Below are positions 38,601-50,200 of a stretch of DNA of 64,000 bases, one piece after another. Numbering within the stretch: the first letter of the stretch is position 1; each line of letters begins with the position of its first letter. The DNA is from Coenobita brevimanus (taxonomy: Eukaryota; Arthropoda; Malacostraca; Decapoda; Coenobitidae). The stretch covers positions 4,098,501 to 4,162,500 of the forward strand of contig CM064697.1 of assembly GCA_032717465.1 (NCBI GenBank), read 5' to 3'. The position numbers and the translations under genes are program-made. The notes beneath the pieces were generated by a model that saw only the letters and a program-made list of their open reading frames with translations, made no database searches and was not told where the DNA came from.

Positions 38601-41600
38601 TAAACATTGCACTTGTCTGGATCACAAGGCTGTTTTGTACTACCATTTTCATATATACCAAGTCACATAATTTCTTAAATAGTTAACCACCATTCTAACT
38701 ATTCTAATCCATGCTTCTCAGTTTTTCCAAATGGTAGGTACCCAGAAACATGAGTCTACTGTTACTTGTGAATCATGGCCATATACTGGATAGGAATGAG
38801 CTAAAAGAATCTGAAAGCAACTGGTCAAAGACTGAAGATAAGTGAGGTGAGAATGACGGGGTGTGAGGTATTAGTGGCACATACAGGGGGTAGCCGTGCA
38901 GGAAGGGGCAAGTGATGCCCTTAAGGCAAGAGCCCTCCTCCCAGAACCTGCAGGTGATGGAAGCCAGGTCATGGGAGAACCTGCAATCATGACGTCGGCA
39001 GCCACCTTCCATGAAGAAAGTGCAAGGTCGGCGGGAGGGAGGCACCCACCGACCTGTCCGGGGCTTCCGCGGCAGCTGCACCTGCAACATGACCAAATAA
39101 TGACACTTACACTACAGACATACAAACACAACTACGTAAATGAACCTAAACGCAAAATTAGAAATAAATCTGCAGGAGTCCCGGCAGGACAATTTTGAGA
39201 AAGAAGACGCAAACACAAAAAGGTGATTTAGTATTCAGTATAAACAAAACAAATCCCATGAAAATCAAGGTTTGATTTAACAGGCAAACAATAACTTCCT
39301 ACTGAAATTCTGATGATCATTTCTCAAAAACTTTTGTCAAGGTTGTCACCCAAATAGTAATCCCCCATTTATCCACCATAATGCAGCCATGGCCTTGTCA
39401 GATAATGCTGTACTACCCCAACCCATCCACAGGAGGTATAGCCCCTATAAAATCCTATATAGGTCTCCCTGTTAATAAGCAAAACCCATCCAGATACCAG
39501 TTTTCCATTAGCCACCTTTATATCTTCAATATACAATTCTTACATAACCACTCATATGTTAAGTTGATGTGATTTTAATTAATAAAAAAGCACCTCCTTT
39601 CTTCAGTACTGTACATGTTCCACCATTGGCCTGTCTCAGCCACACTGAATGCTAGTTCAGTTTCAAGCATTAATGATACCGTACTGTTATTTATTAAGAG
39701 AAAGTGAGGTGCAGAGATGAAACTGAGCAGAGCTGAAAGCGGGAAACTAACCACGTAAGTTATGTAACATGCAGAAGGCTAGATGGTGCCGCCTGTGTGC
39801 ATATTTACGTAAACACTTTACGGCACTCCTCTTTGCGGGGCTCACTCTTGCCGGGTTCAGTTATTCGCAGAGAGCAGATGGTCATTCTTTAAAAACATCT
39901 GAGAAGTACTCGAAAGCATTTATGGAGTTCCACAGGATGCAATATTCCTGTCTACACAACCCTTCCCATGCTTTTTCACGTGGCCTGCACTCCAGCTCCC
40001 CTAGTTTGTCCTGCTTGGGCTGCTCCAGTGTTGCCAGTTTGACAGAAAAGTAACAAAGTCTAGCAACTTTACATATTATCTATTTGCGACTCAAGCTGAT
40101 TCATATGAAAGCATTCACCATATATCATAAGCACATAAACTCCCAATTATCCACCGCTGCATTATCCGACAAAGACAAAGGCTAAATTAAAATGGTATCC
40201 GGCAGTAAGTATAAATTGTTTGACATTGTCCGGCATGAATAACTCTTTCTTCTTGCAAAAAGTACATTATTATCTGGCATGAGACAGTTGTTCTCATGAA
40301 ACATCCAGCCAAAATCACAAAAAAGGAAAATAAAAAAAAGAAATACACAAAATGAATGGAGTTATACTGTACTGTAATATAAAAGTGGTGGAGTGCTGAG
40401 GGAGGGAAGGTTGACAGGTGGTGGGCCTTGCAGCTCATAGGGTGTTGGTGGTGGGTAGGGAGGGAAGATGCAGTGGTAGTGAGTAGAAGAGTTTTGACTG
40501 GCTATGGCAGGGGAGGGAGAATTCTAATGCAAATTTTTCACTAGCTGGCAGCAGGTAGGTGGATGATCTCTCATTCTCCATTGTGTTCCTCCAACGCTAT
40601 GGTGCCAATTTATGAACAAACCTACATTGCACTCTAAGTCTCTTTCTAAACATCAACATCAATGTCAACATGAAATTGCATCCATATATAAAATTATAGT
40701 GTACTTAAAGAGTACATTACAGTACTGTATTTTATTATTATGAACATTTATTAGTTATTTTTTTACATTTTAAGGTGTTTTGCAGGGATCAAACAGCGGA
40801 TAAGTGTTATAAGGCTTGGAGACTATGGGCCCCTAGGGGAGATTTTTTGCATCACCTAGCATTTTGACAGCATCTGGCAGGCCTCTGGCTCTATTATGCC
40901 AGATAATCGCAAGTTTACAGTATTAAATTACTGTATATCATTCCATAAGTCCATAATTCATCATTCATATGGGTATTTGTGGATATTTCTGTGATATAAC
41001 CCTGACAACAAGGGAGGGAGTAATGTGTTATTTTCCAATGAGGAAGCTACAAGCACAAAGAATATTTTGTTATTTAGTAAATGTGAGACTAAGATGCATA
41101 AATAGACATGAGCACAACTAATGCATGCAACTAGCTATGTCCGTCACATAATGAAGGAAACAGTTTGGCACCGTCTGCGTGCATATTTATGTAAACATTT
41201 TTATAATTATTTATGTATTTACACAAGATGTTAAATAATAAATCAGGTCTAAAGTGATGAATAAATAGAAAACAGCAATATAACAGGAGAGCAGATGAGA
41301 TGTATAAGTGATAATGACCTTCCATGGCACAGAGGTCATCTTGGGAAAAACTCACAACTCTAACCTTATATGGGATGCCACTTTTCTTCCACTGGTCCTC
41401 TAGGTCACTGGAAAAATAGACTGATGAGGCTGGGTGACCTGAGGGGAGGTCAGGCAATGAACCTCCTAGACGCCGGGTTCCTGGTTCTGAAGCACCAAAA
41501 ATTTGGTCATACAGGGAGTCTTCCAGGTACTCCACTGGCAGGGTATATGTGGTGCCCTCACTCTCCCACACAATCACTTCACCACCACCACCATCATCAT

Positions 41601-44053
41601 CATCTTCACACCCTCCATCTTGATAGTCCTGGGGAAAGTAAAACGAAGTATCCTGAAACATATACCAATAGAGATATATCATCATCCAGACCTCCTTTCC
41701 CACCCTAGGGCAGGGTAAGGAGTAGCAACATCCACACAGCCCAAGTTTGACCATTCCAATGGTTCCATTCACTCATCGTGCAAGCCCCCAGAATCCTGGC
41801 TCAATCTGATAAGCCAAAAAAACTTTCACCACATTCTGTAGCTTCGCATAACCATATCCGATAGAATCAATTCAAACTCTGTCACCTTAAGAAGGGGTGC
41901 CAAATCCCTAATCATGAATTTCTCACAACATTCATCCAATCAGCTCGATCTCTTGTCAGTCCCCTAACCTCAACATCTTCCATTCCTCATTTCCTCACAC
42001 GCTCATCCACCATATCCCTCCACCTTCTCCTTGGCCTACCTCGCCTCCTCCCTCCTTCAAATTCGCTCAGATATACCTTTTTCACCACTCTGCTGTTATC
42101 TATTCTCACCACATGACCATACCATCTTAGTACACTCTCTTCGATTCTGGTGCCCGCAGCTTTCACAAATCTCATTATTTCATATCCTATCCACTTCCTA
42201 TACTCCACATGCATTCCTCAGCAGTCCCATCTCCACTGCTCTTGACTTTTCATTTTCATGCCTCACCATAATCTCACATCCATATGTTAAAGTTGACACT
42301 AACACTCCTTCATTTAAGCCTCGCACAGCTGCAACACTCAGGCCTATTTCTAATCAAGGCCTTCACTAGCTACTTTCCTTCCTTGTGTCACTCTACTTTC
42401 CACTTCTTTTGCACATTTTCCTCTCTTTTCTCTCACTGTACCCAGGTATTTGAACTCTCTCACCAATTCCAGTCTTTCTCCATTTACTGTAACATCACAC
42501 TGGAAGTCACCTCCTCTTTCGATTACCATCACTTTACTCTTTTCGACAATTACTCTCACAGACATCAGCAAACCTTTGCACTAGTCTACCAAGTTCTTGT
42601 CTGGTATCTGCAAGTACCACTGCATCATCAGCATAAAACAAATTTGAGATATTCCATTCATCACCATTCATTACCAAAGCCATCCCTCTCTCCATTACTC
42701 GTATTTTTATTTCTCTCATTACCCCTTCCATGTATATATATTTATATATATATATACTGTATATATATATACACATGAGGTGCTACCCAAAGGTTCCAGT
42801 AATTTGAACAGAGGGAGCCAACCGTTTACAGTTTTGTCTTTTGCTGCTAGCAGCACCCCTTGTGCGTCAGTGTGGCCCCGGCCGTGTTGTTGAGCTACAC
42901 TTACTGTTGTAATGTGGCGTGTACGTGGTTTGGCAGTTTTGCATTGGTGGACCTCACGGAACAAAGAACCTGCATCAAGTTCTGCCTCAGGATCAACAAG
43001 ACGGATGCAGAAACACACTGGTTGCTTCAGTAAGCCTTTGGTGACAATGCCATATCCCAATGCAGAACATTTTTCTGGTACATTGCTGTTCAAGGAAGGA
43101 CGAACATCCGTCGAAGACGAAAACCGTTTTGGATGAATGTCAACAGCAACAACACCAGAAAACATCAGAAATGTTCGTCAAGCTATCCTTCTAGATCATA
43201 GAAAAATCCATGATGTTTGTGATATCATTGGACTGTCATACGGGAATGTGCAACGCATTTTGTTGGATGCGTTGGGGATGAGACGCATCGCTGCAAAATT
43301 TGTGCCAAGACTGCTGAGTAATGAGTGGAAGGCACATTACGTTGCAGTTTGCAGGGAGCTCAAGAATCAGGTCAGAGATGATGCCACCTTCATCTCCAAG
43401 GTCATAACTGGTGATTTTATGGTTATGACCCAGAGACAAAGCAGCAGTCATCGCAACGGAAGTAACCCAATTCACTGAAGCAGAAAAAAGTGCATCAAGT
43501 TCGCAGCAATGTAAAGTCGATGTTGATCATTTTCTTCAATATCCAAGGGATTGTTCAGAAGGAATTAGTCCCACCCAGTCCATCTGTCAGCAGAAAATTT
43601 TACTGTGAAGTTTTGCAGCATCTGAGGGAGAACATCCGCCGCAAACGTCCAGAACAGTAGAAGAACAAAGACTGGATTTTATCATGACAATGGTCCTGCC
43701 CACACATCAGATGTTGTCTGACAGTTCCTGGCTTCCACTAACGTAGTAGTCATTCCCCACCTACCCTATTTGCCTGACCTTGCCCCCATCAACTTTTCTC
43801 TATTTCCTAAGCTAAAATTATGACTGAAAGGGCGTCGATTTGACTCAACTGAGGAGATCCAGACAGAAGCGCAGGAGGTGCTCAAGACCATCACACCTGA
43901 AGCTTTCCAGGGATGCATGGACTTGTGGAAAAAATGCTGGGACCACTGTATACATGCCCAAGGGGACTACTTTGAAGGCAACAGCGAGAACTAGGAGGTA
44001 AGGTAACTTATTTTCCTACAATATTCAAATTACTGGAACTTTTGGGTGGCACC

Positions 44054-44136
<83 letters not shown>

Positions 44137-44153
44137 CATGTGTGTATATACAG

Positions 44154-44216
<63 letters not shown>

Positions 44217-47200
44217 TGTATGTTGAACAACCATGGGGACATCACACAACCTTGTCGCACGCCCACATTGATCGTGAACCATTCACTTTGATACCCATTT
44301 ACCCATACAGATGCCTCATTACCATCATAAAAACTCGAGGGCTTCTAGCAACTTACCATCTATACCGTAAATGCACAAAACCTCCACAATCCTTCTCTGT
44401 CTACTTTGTCGTATGTTTTTTCCAGACCCATAAATGCCATAAACGCCTTGTAAGCACACTGTGGAAGACTGCACTGCACACTTCTCCACTATCTGTCTCA
44501 CTGCAGATGTTTGGTCCACACATCCTCAGTCACTCCTAAAGCCATCCTGTCCATCACTCACGAGGACTTATGATATCTCTCTTACTTTATAATAATTTTT
44601 CCATAAACCTTTCCTACAACACTCAATAAACTCATGCCATAATAATTCTTGCACTCACTTCACTCATCTTTATTTTTGTACAGGGGTACAATCACAGCAT
44701 TTCTCCACTCTGCTTTCACAGTTTCACTCATCTTTGCCTTTTTACATATCTCCAACAAGCACTCCATTCTGCTCTCTCCAGTACACTTCATTTCTACATA
44801 CACCTCATCAATCCCTGCTGCTTTACCATTTTTCAGATGCTTCACGACGTTCTTCAACTGTGCAAGTGTCACATTTCCTGGCACTGCATTCAAATTCTCT
44901 GCACAACCCCAAAACCAATTATGTTTACAACAGCTCTGCTCTCTAAATTCCCATCCATCAAGCTTTCAAAGTATTTTTTCCATCTGGTTCTTACTTCACG
45001 TCCATGGGTTAACCCTTTAACCGCGGGTGTCATTCCAGAATGACGTTGCAAAAACTGGACCAAACCGCGGGTGTCATTCTCGAATGTTTGTGAATATTTT
45101 GAACACCCCGCGTTTTTTCCGTGCGCCAATTGTTTCAAGGGAGAGTAGCTATTAAGTTCTTTCACTCCAGCCGACCCCCACCTCCCTCTTCCCCCCCCTG
45201 GGGCCCCACCTCCCACCCCCTGGGCCCCCCACCCCACCCCTGACCAAGTGCGCATCAGTATCTGTCCAGCTGTGTGAGTGACAACACATGTTGATGTGGC
45301 AGTGAAGTGCAGGCAATTACAGTGCCTTTTACCTGTCTCAGTGAACACAGAGTGGGTGTTTATCGTATGTGCAGTGTTCATATATGTTTATAGTATTATT
45401 ATCAGAATGTGATTGGCATTTGGTAATGGTGTGTGAGCGAAAAATAGTGATTACAACACCGCTGATGTGGCAGTGAAGTGCAGGCAATTACAGTGCCTTT
45501 TACCTGCCTCAGTGAACACAGAGTGGGTGTTTATCGTATGTGCAGTGTTCATATATGTTTATAGTATTATTATCAGAATGAGGTTGGCATTTGGTAATGG
45601 TGTGTGAACGAAAAATAGTGATTACAACACCGCTGATGTGGCAGTGAAGTGCAGGTAATTACAGTGCCTTTTACCTGCCTCAGTGAACACAGAGTGGGTG
45701 TTTATCGTATGTGCAGTGTTCATATATGTTTATAGTATTATTATCAGAATGAGGTTGGCATTTGGTAATGGTGTATGAGCGAAGGTAATGATGTGTGAGC
45801 GAAAAATAGTGATTTTACACCCCTCACTTCTAACGGCACTGCCCGTCCTGTGAAAGTCAACAAAGTCATGAAACCTACATCAATGGAAAGCTGAAGGTTA
45901 GTACTTTCTAATGGTACCTTATTTTTTTCTCTAGCTTTATTCTGTGCAGAGTTATTAAGGTTTAAAGGTTTGTTTACATTTGGCTGAAACCCCCGCGGGA
46001 GAGGACAGTCAGACCAAAACAATACCCGCGGTTAAAGGGTTAATAGTCTACCACTTGCATCATTCACACTTTCACATTTCTTTCCTCTGTCACTTCCACA
46101 TTTCCGCACCTCTTTCCAGAATAACTTCCTATTTTCGGAGTACATGTAGTTTGTATTCATTTTTCTTCCTAGATTATCGTTTACCTCCTTTTTCCTCTTC
46201 ACTAGTCTCTTTACATGCTTCTTGCTCTCAATATATTCAGTTCTTATTTCAACTGAACCCCTGCTCTGTAACCATTCTAGCCACTTCTTCCTCTTTTCCT
46301 CCACTGCTCTCTTAACCTCTTCATCTCACCATGCCGTAGCTTTCTTCTTTGTTGTTACTCTTGCCACACCATACACTGCTTTAGCATTCCTAGCTAAGCA
46401 GTCCCTATATGCATCCCACAGGCTGTCCAGATCCATTTCATTCCAATTCACTAATTCCAACTCCTCCCCTGCTGTGGTCCTGTATTCATCTGTCATTTTT
46501 TTTTATCCTCAGCTTCTCAACTTTCGGTCTTGCGCCCTGACTGCTCCTCTCTCTCTTGGCCCACCTCACTCCTCTCAGCTTGATCTTACATACCACAACC
46601 ATATAATCTGACAGACCTCCACATCGTCCCCTCATGGCCCTCGTATCAGCAACCATTCCAAGCACTGACCTCTCTACAAGCGCATAATCAATCAGGCTCC
46701 TTTTAACACGATTCCTGTTCCCTCTATACCATGTATATTTATGTGCATCTTTGTGTCTGACATACGAGTTACAAATACACAACCTCCTTTCCTGACACAT
46801 ATCCTTCAGTCGCTTGCCAATATCATTTTCTCCTGGTACTTCAATACAACCCATTATGTCATCCTCAAGACCAGTGCCTACTCTTCCATTCATACTGCCC
46901 ATTACAATCACTTTATAGCTCCTGGGCATTTCTCCCACTGCTTCATCCAGCTCATCCCAAAACCTGTCTTTCTCTCTCTCTCACTCCTGTCATCACACGG
47001 TGCATATGCTACAATCAATCGCATTATCACCCTCTCAAACTTGAACTTGACATACATACATCTCGAGCTGAAACATTTGTAATTTCTCATTCCGCTCTGC
47101 TACACCTCAGTCATCAACAACGCAATTCCTTCCTTGCATCTTCCTTGCCGATTCATGCCCGATTTTACACATTTCACACCCTCCCACTCCTCCAATTCAC

Positions 47201-50200
47201 ATCCTTTCATCTTTGTTTCACACAATGCCATCACGGCATATCTCACACTCTTGAACACATTCACCACTTCCACCCTCTTGCTCTCCTCATTCACACTTCT
47301 CACATTCCACATGGCCATGCGAATCTGCCCATTTGGCTGGGGCCCTGGGCAGGTATTGAGCCCTCCATGGCTCTCCGAAATGTATGCCATGATTTTGTGA
47401 TTCTGGACAGGGGAATCTGGGGTACACTTAACCCGATCAAATACCTCAGTTATACGGTTACCATCCAGCACAGTAAATGGTTTTCTGGATACAGGAAATC
47501 ATTTGGCCTGCCACTCAGTGTTGAGACCATAAGGCATCCCTACAATGAGTGGATGATGGGCACCCTCACCTACCACTAAATAATAATAATCTGGTCATTC
47601 TTCTCAAAGTATATACAAGTTCTCCAAAAGAATTAACTTGCACTCAGAACCATTACAAACTCAATTAGTGAAAAACTGATTACTAGTTTCATGCTACCTA
47701 TAATCCAAATGTCACTTCCCCTCATTTAGAGTACCAGATACATGGAAAGTCTTGTGATAATTTGGAACATATTATACATTCAGGACTTACTGAAGTTCAC
47801 TTAATGTAGCTACAGTAATAATAAACATTCCCATGGTCTTTCTTCAAATGGGCCTTTGACTTTGAGTCACCCTTATGCAATGGACTTTTTTTTATCTTCC
47901 AGGCCTCCCTGCAATAATATCTTTTTAACTGTGCACACATAAATTGCTTCCTCAATAGGAATCCTCATACTCGGGTTGACCAGGAGGCTAAATCAAGTGC
48001 AAGTTAATTACGTTCCATCAGCTTGTGGAAACTGTTGCAAAAAATAAAAAATAAAAATCTGAGATTATCATAAGATTAACAGCAATGTTAGTCTTAGATC
48101 TAACTGTGACTATGTCTCTGTGGCTGAATGTTTCCTGCCTGAGAGATGATTTTTTGGCTAGTTACCAAGCCTGTGGCAACACTTTACCCCAGGGCTGCTG
48201 GTAGCACCCCATCTACAGTCTATTTGCCAGGATTTGATTTCTGCCATTACCTTTTTATATACACTCCTCTCACTTTCTTTTATTACTTGTGTTCACCATA
48301 CCTCAACTTCCTGAGGACCCACAGCCTGAGGTCCCCACTCAAATCCATCATTCAGCTCCCAGTCCGGTGCCAAATCATCCAAGTCCTCTCGCTCTATATA
48401 TTCTTGTGACTCAGGCTTCCCCTCCATCCTGCTCCCATCCACATTCATTTGAGGTGGTTTCCCACTGCAACGCTTCTTAAGACGCTCGTGCAGAGGCCGG
48501 GGAGAGGAGGAAGCATGGTCCAGCAGCTGCCCTTGGGAGCTGGAGGTCTGGGCATGCACAGCTCCCAGGAGTTCATCAGCTTCCTCATCCACCTCCAGTC
48601 TAAGCTGTGTGCAGTCCACGGGCACACCCACTGCTGGAAGCCTTTGGGACAAAAGAGAATCAAACATAATGGGAGGGATCTGCATGATGAAATCCAAATC
48701 TTTTCATCACCTCATCTCTCATATTTATAACACCTGCACTGGCCACCAGTATTTGATAATTCTCTCTCTCTCACACACACACAGAATATTCATTTTCACT
48801 TACTAATTTCACCCTAACAGAACCAGAATATGAAGAGGAAAACCTTATACTGTGGTTTCACCTAAGACCCAGTGAAATGGATTATGCAGCCATTCAATCA
48901 TCTGGGACATGAAAGAGCAACAATAAAACTCATCTTTGTCCATATCGATCCAACATCCTTTTTTTTCTTCTTCTTTTTTTTTTTCTTCAAATAAAATCAA
49001 ACCAGATAATTTTGTACAGATTGGAAGGGCTTACTGTTAGCCAAGGAGAAAAAGAAAAAAAAAGAAAAAAAAGAAAAAAAATGTGGCAGTATTTTCAGGC
49101 CTTATACTAACATTACTGTTGAATTTACATCAACATGAACTTAAAATAATAGCTCCCTCAAAAATCCTCATATTATAGACTGAGGTAAAAACACATTTAC
49201 ACAGTGCCTGATGAAACTCCTAGACACAAAGTAATCATGCATGGCTTATGTTGCAAAATCAACTACTTCCTGAAAGTACTTTATAAGTATTTACTGGCTA
49301 AGCAATGTCTTTTATACACACCGAAAATTGCACATTCTTCCTCCCAACATTCAATGAAACATCCACACACTCACAACACACATTTTTTTCTCTTACTGTA
49401 TTACAATCAGTGAAAGTATAATATTCTTACCTGGCCTGATCACCACCACGAAGGTGCTTTTGACTGGCTGGAAGGGAGCCTTCAATCCATATTTGATCAC
49501 CCTTGCTTGTGGCCTCATCCCCTCCATTCCTTGGCTTCCAGGGTCCACTGTCAATAATGGAAGGCAATGTATGGCAGTTTTCTGGTATTTTCCCGGGAAT
49601 ATGGGTTGTAGGGTTGGTGATGATGTACCTCCTGTTTTCTCCAGGCTTGCTATCTTCATTGGAGGCAAAACTGGCCCACAGATCCTGAAGACTGTGTAGT
49701 GATGATGTGATGATGGGGGAGTCTGGGGGACTAGTGCTATGGTGCCACAGTGATGCTAATGATGAAGGTATGACAACAGCGCCAGATTTACAACCATTTT
49801 CTGAGTCTGCTGGAAGTTCATAATGGCCTTCATTACTCCAGCCAGCAGCCCCATCTTCCTTTTCCTGCCAAACACTCCCTGGGACTCCCCCATCTCTATG
49901 TATTCCTCTCAAACCAGACCATATGTCTTCACCATCCTGAACCTGTTGAACTTTCCATATGTTTTCCAAACCTCTTGGATCTGTACACTCTAATCCAGCT
50001 TTCCATATACTTGTCAGGCTACTGCTGTCAGGGAAATCTTGAAGCTGGAACTCAAAAACATCAGGTTCTTTTTCCTCACTCCCATGCGAACAGAGCTCAG
50101 TGTAACGTACTTTCTCTCTATTTTTACTAAATGAGTGTCTAACTGCCAACCCTTCCTCCTCTGTCTGGCAGAATTTTTCATTATTCACCACCTTGAACTT

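Larger units (their letters stand above)
41890..47490 (-). mobile_element. RTE-C non-LTR retrotransposon, full length, split by two later insertions
   Basis: Read on the minus strand. Endonuclease motifs (MAMWNVRSVNE, ALCETKMKG, LIVAYAPCDDR, MGSMNGRVG, SLIDYALVERS, LSDYMVVVCKI) lie at 47.35-46.5 kb. The linker EEKRKKWLEWLQSRGSVEIR is at 46.3 kb, and RT fingers GKAAGIDEVYVEM are at 44.8 kb. Next come VGVRQGCVMSPWLFN at 44.25 kb, the catalytic FYADDAVVLADT at 42.65 kb, and RWYGHVVRIDNSRVVKKVYL...RRRGRPRRRWRDMVDE at 42.1 kb. Subtracting the mariner/microsatellite insert (42.74-44.22 kb) and the TTAA element (45,009-46,043) leaves about 3.0-3.1 kb, the usual RTE size. It sits in the intron between CCCH exons 5 and 6. 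Confidence 0.85.

Noticed and set aside
39769..40053. Plus-strand 95-codon frame (MQKARWCRLC...)
   Set aside because: No family resemblance, no repeat of the frame elsewhere, and it lies in a CCCH intron near low-quality MITE sequence. A short part (GTGCATATTTACGTAAACA) recurs at 41.17 kb, pointing to a repeat.
42912..43478. Two adjacent plus-strand frames as a host gene
   Set aside because: They are the broken transposase of the mariner element bounded by the TIRs at 42,778 and 44,054.
44025..44291. Frames made of Tyr/Ile or Cys/Val runs
   Set aside because: Translations of TA and TG microsatellites.
48642..48697. Longer form of CCCH exon 5 starting at about 48,697
   Set aside because: The only acceptor there gives a frame that does not join exon 4; the internal CCCAAAG acceptor restores the phase exactly.
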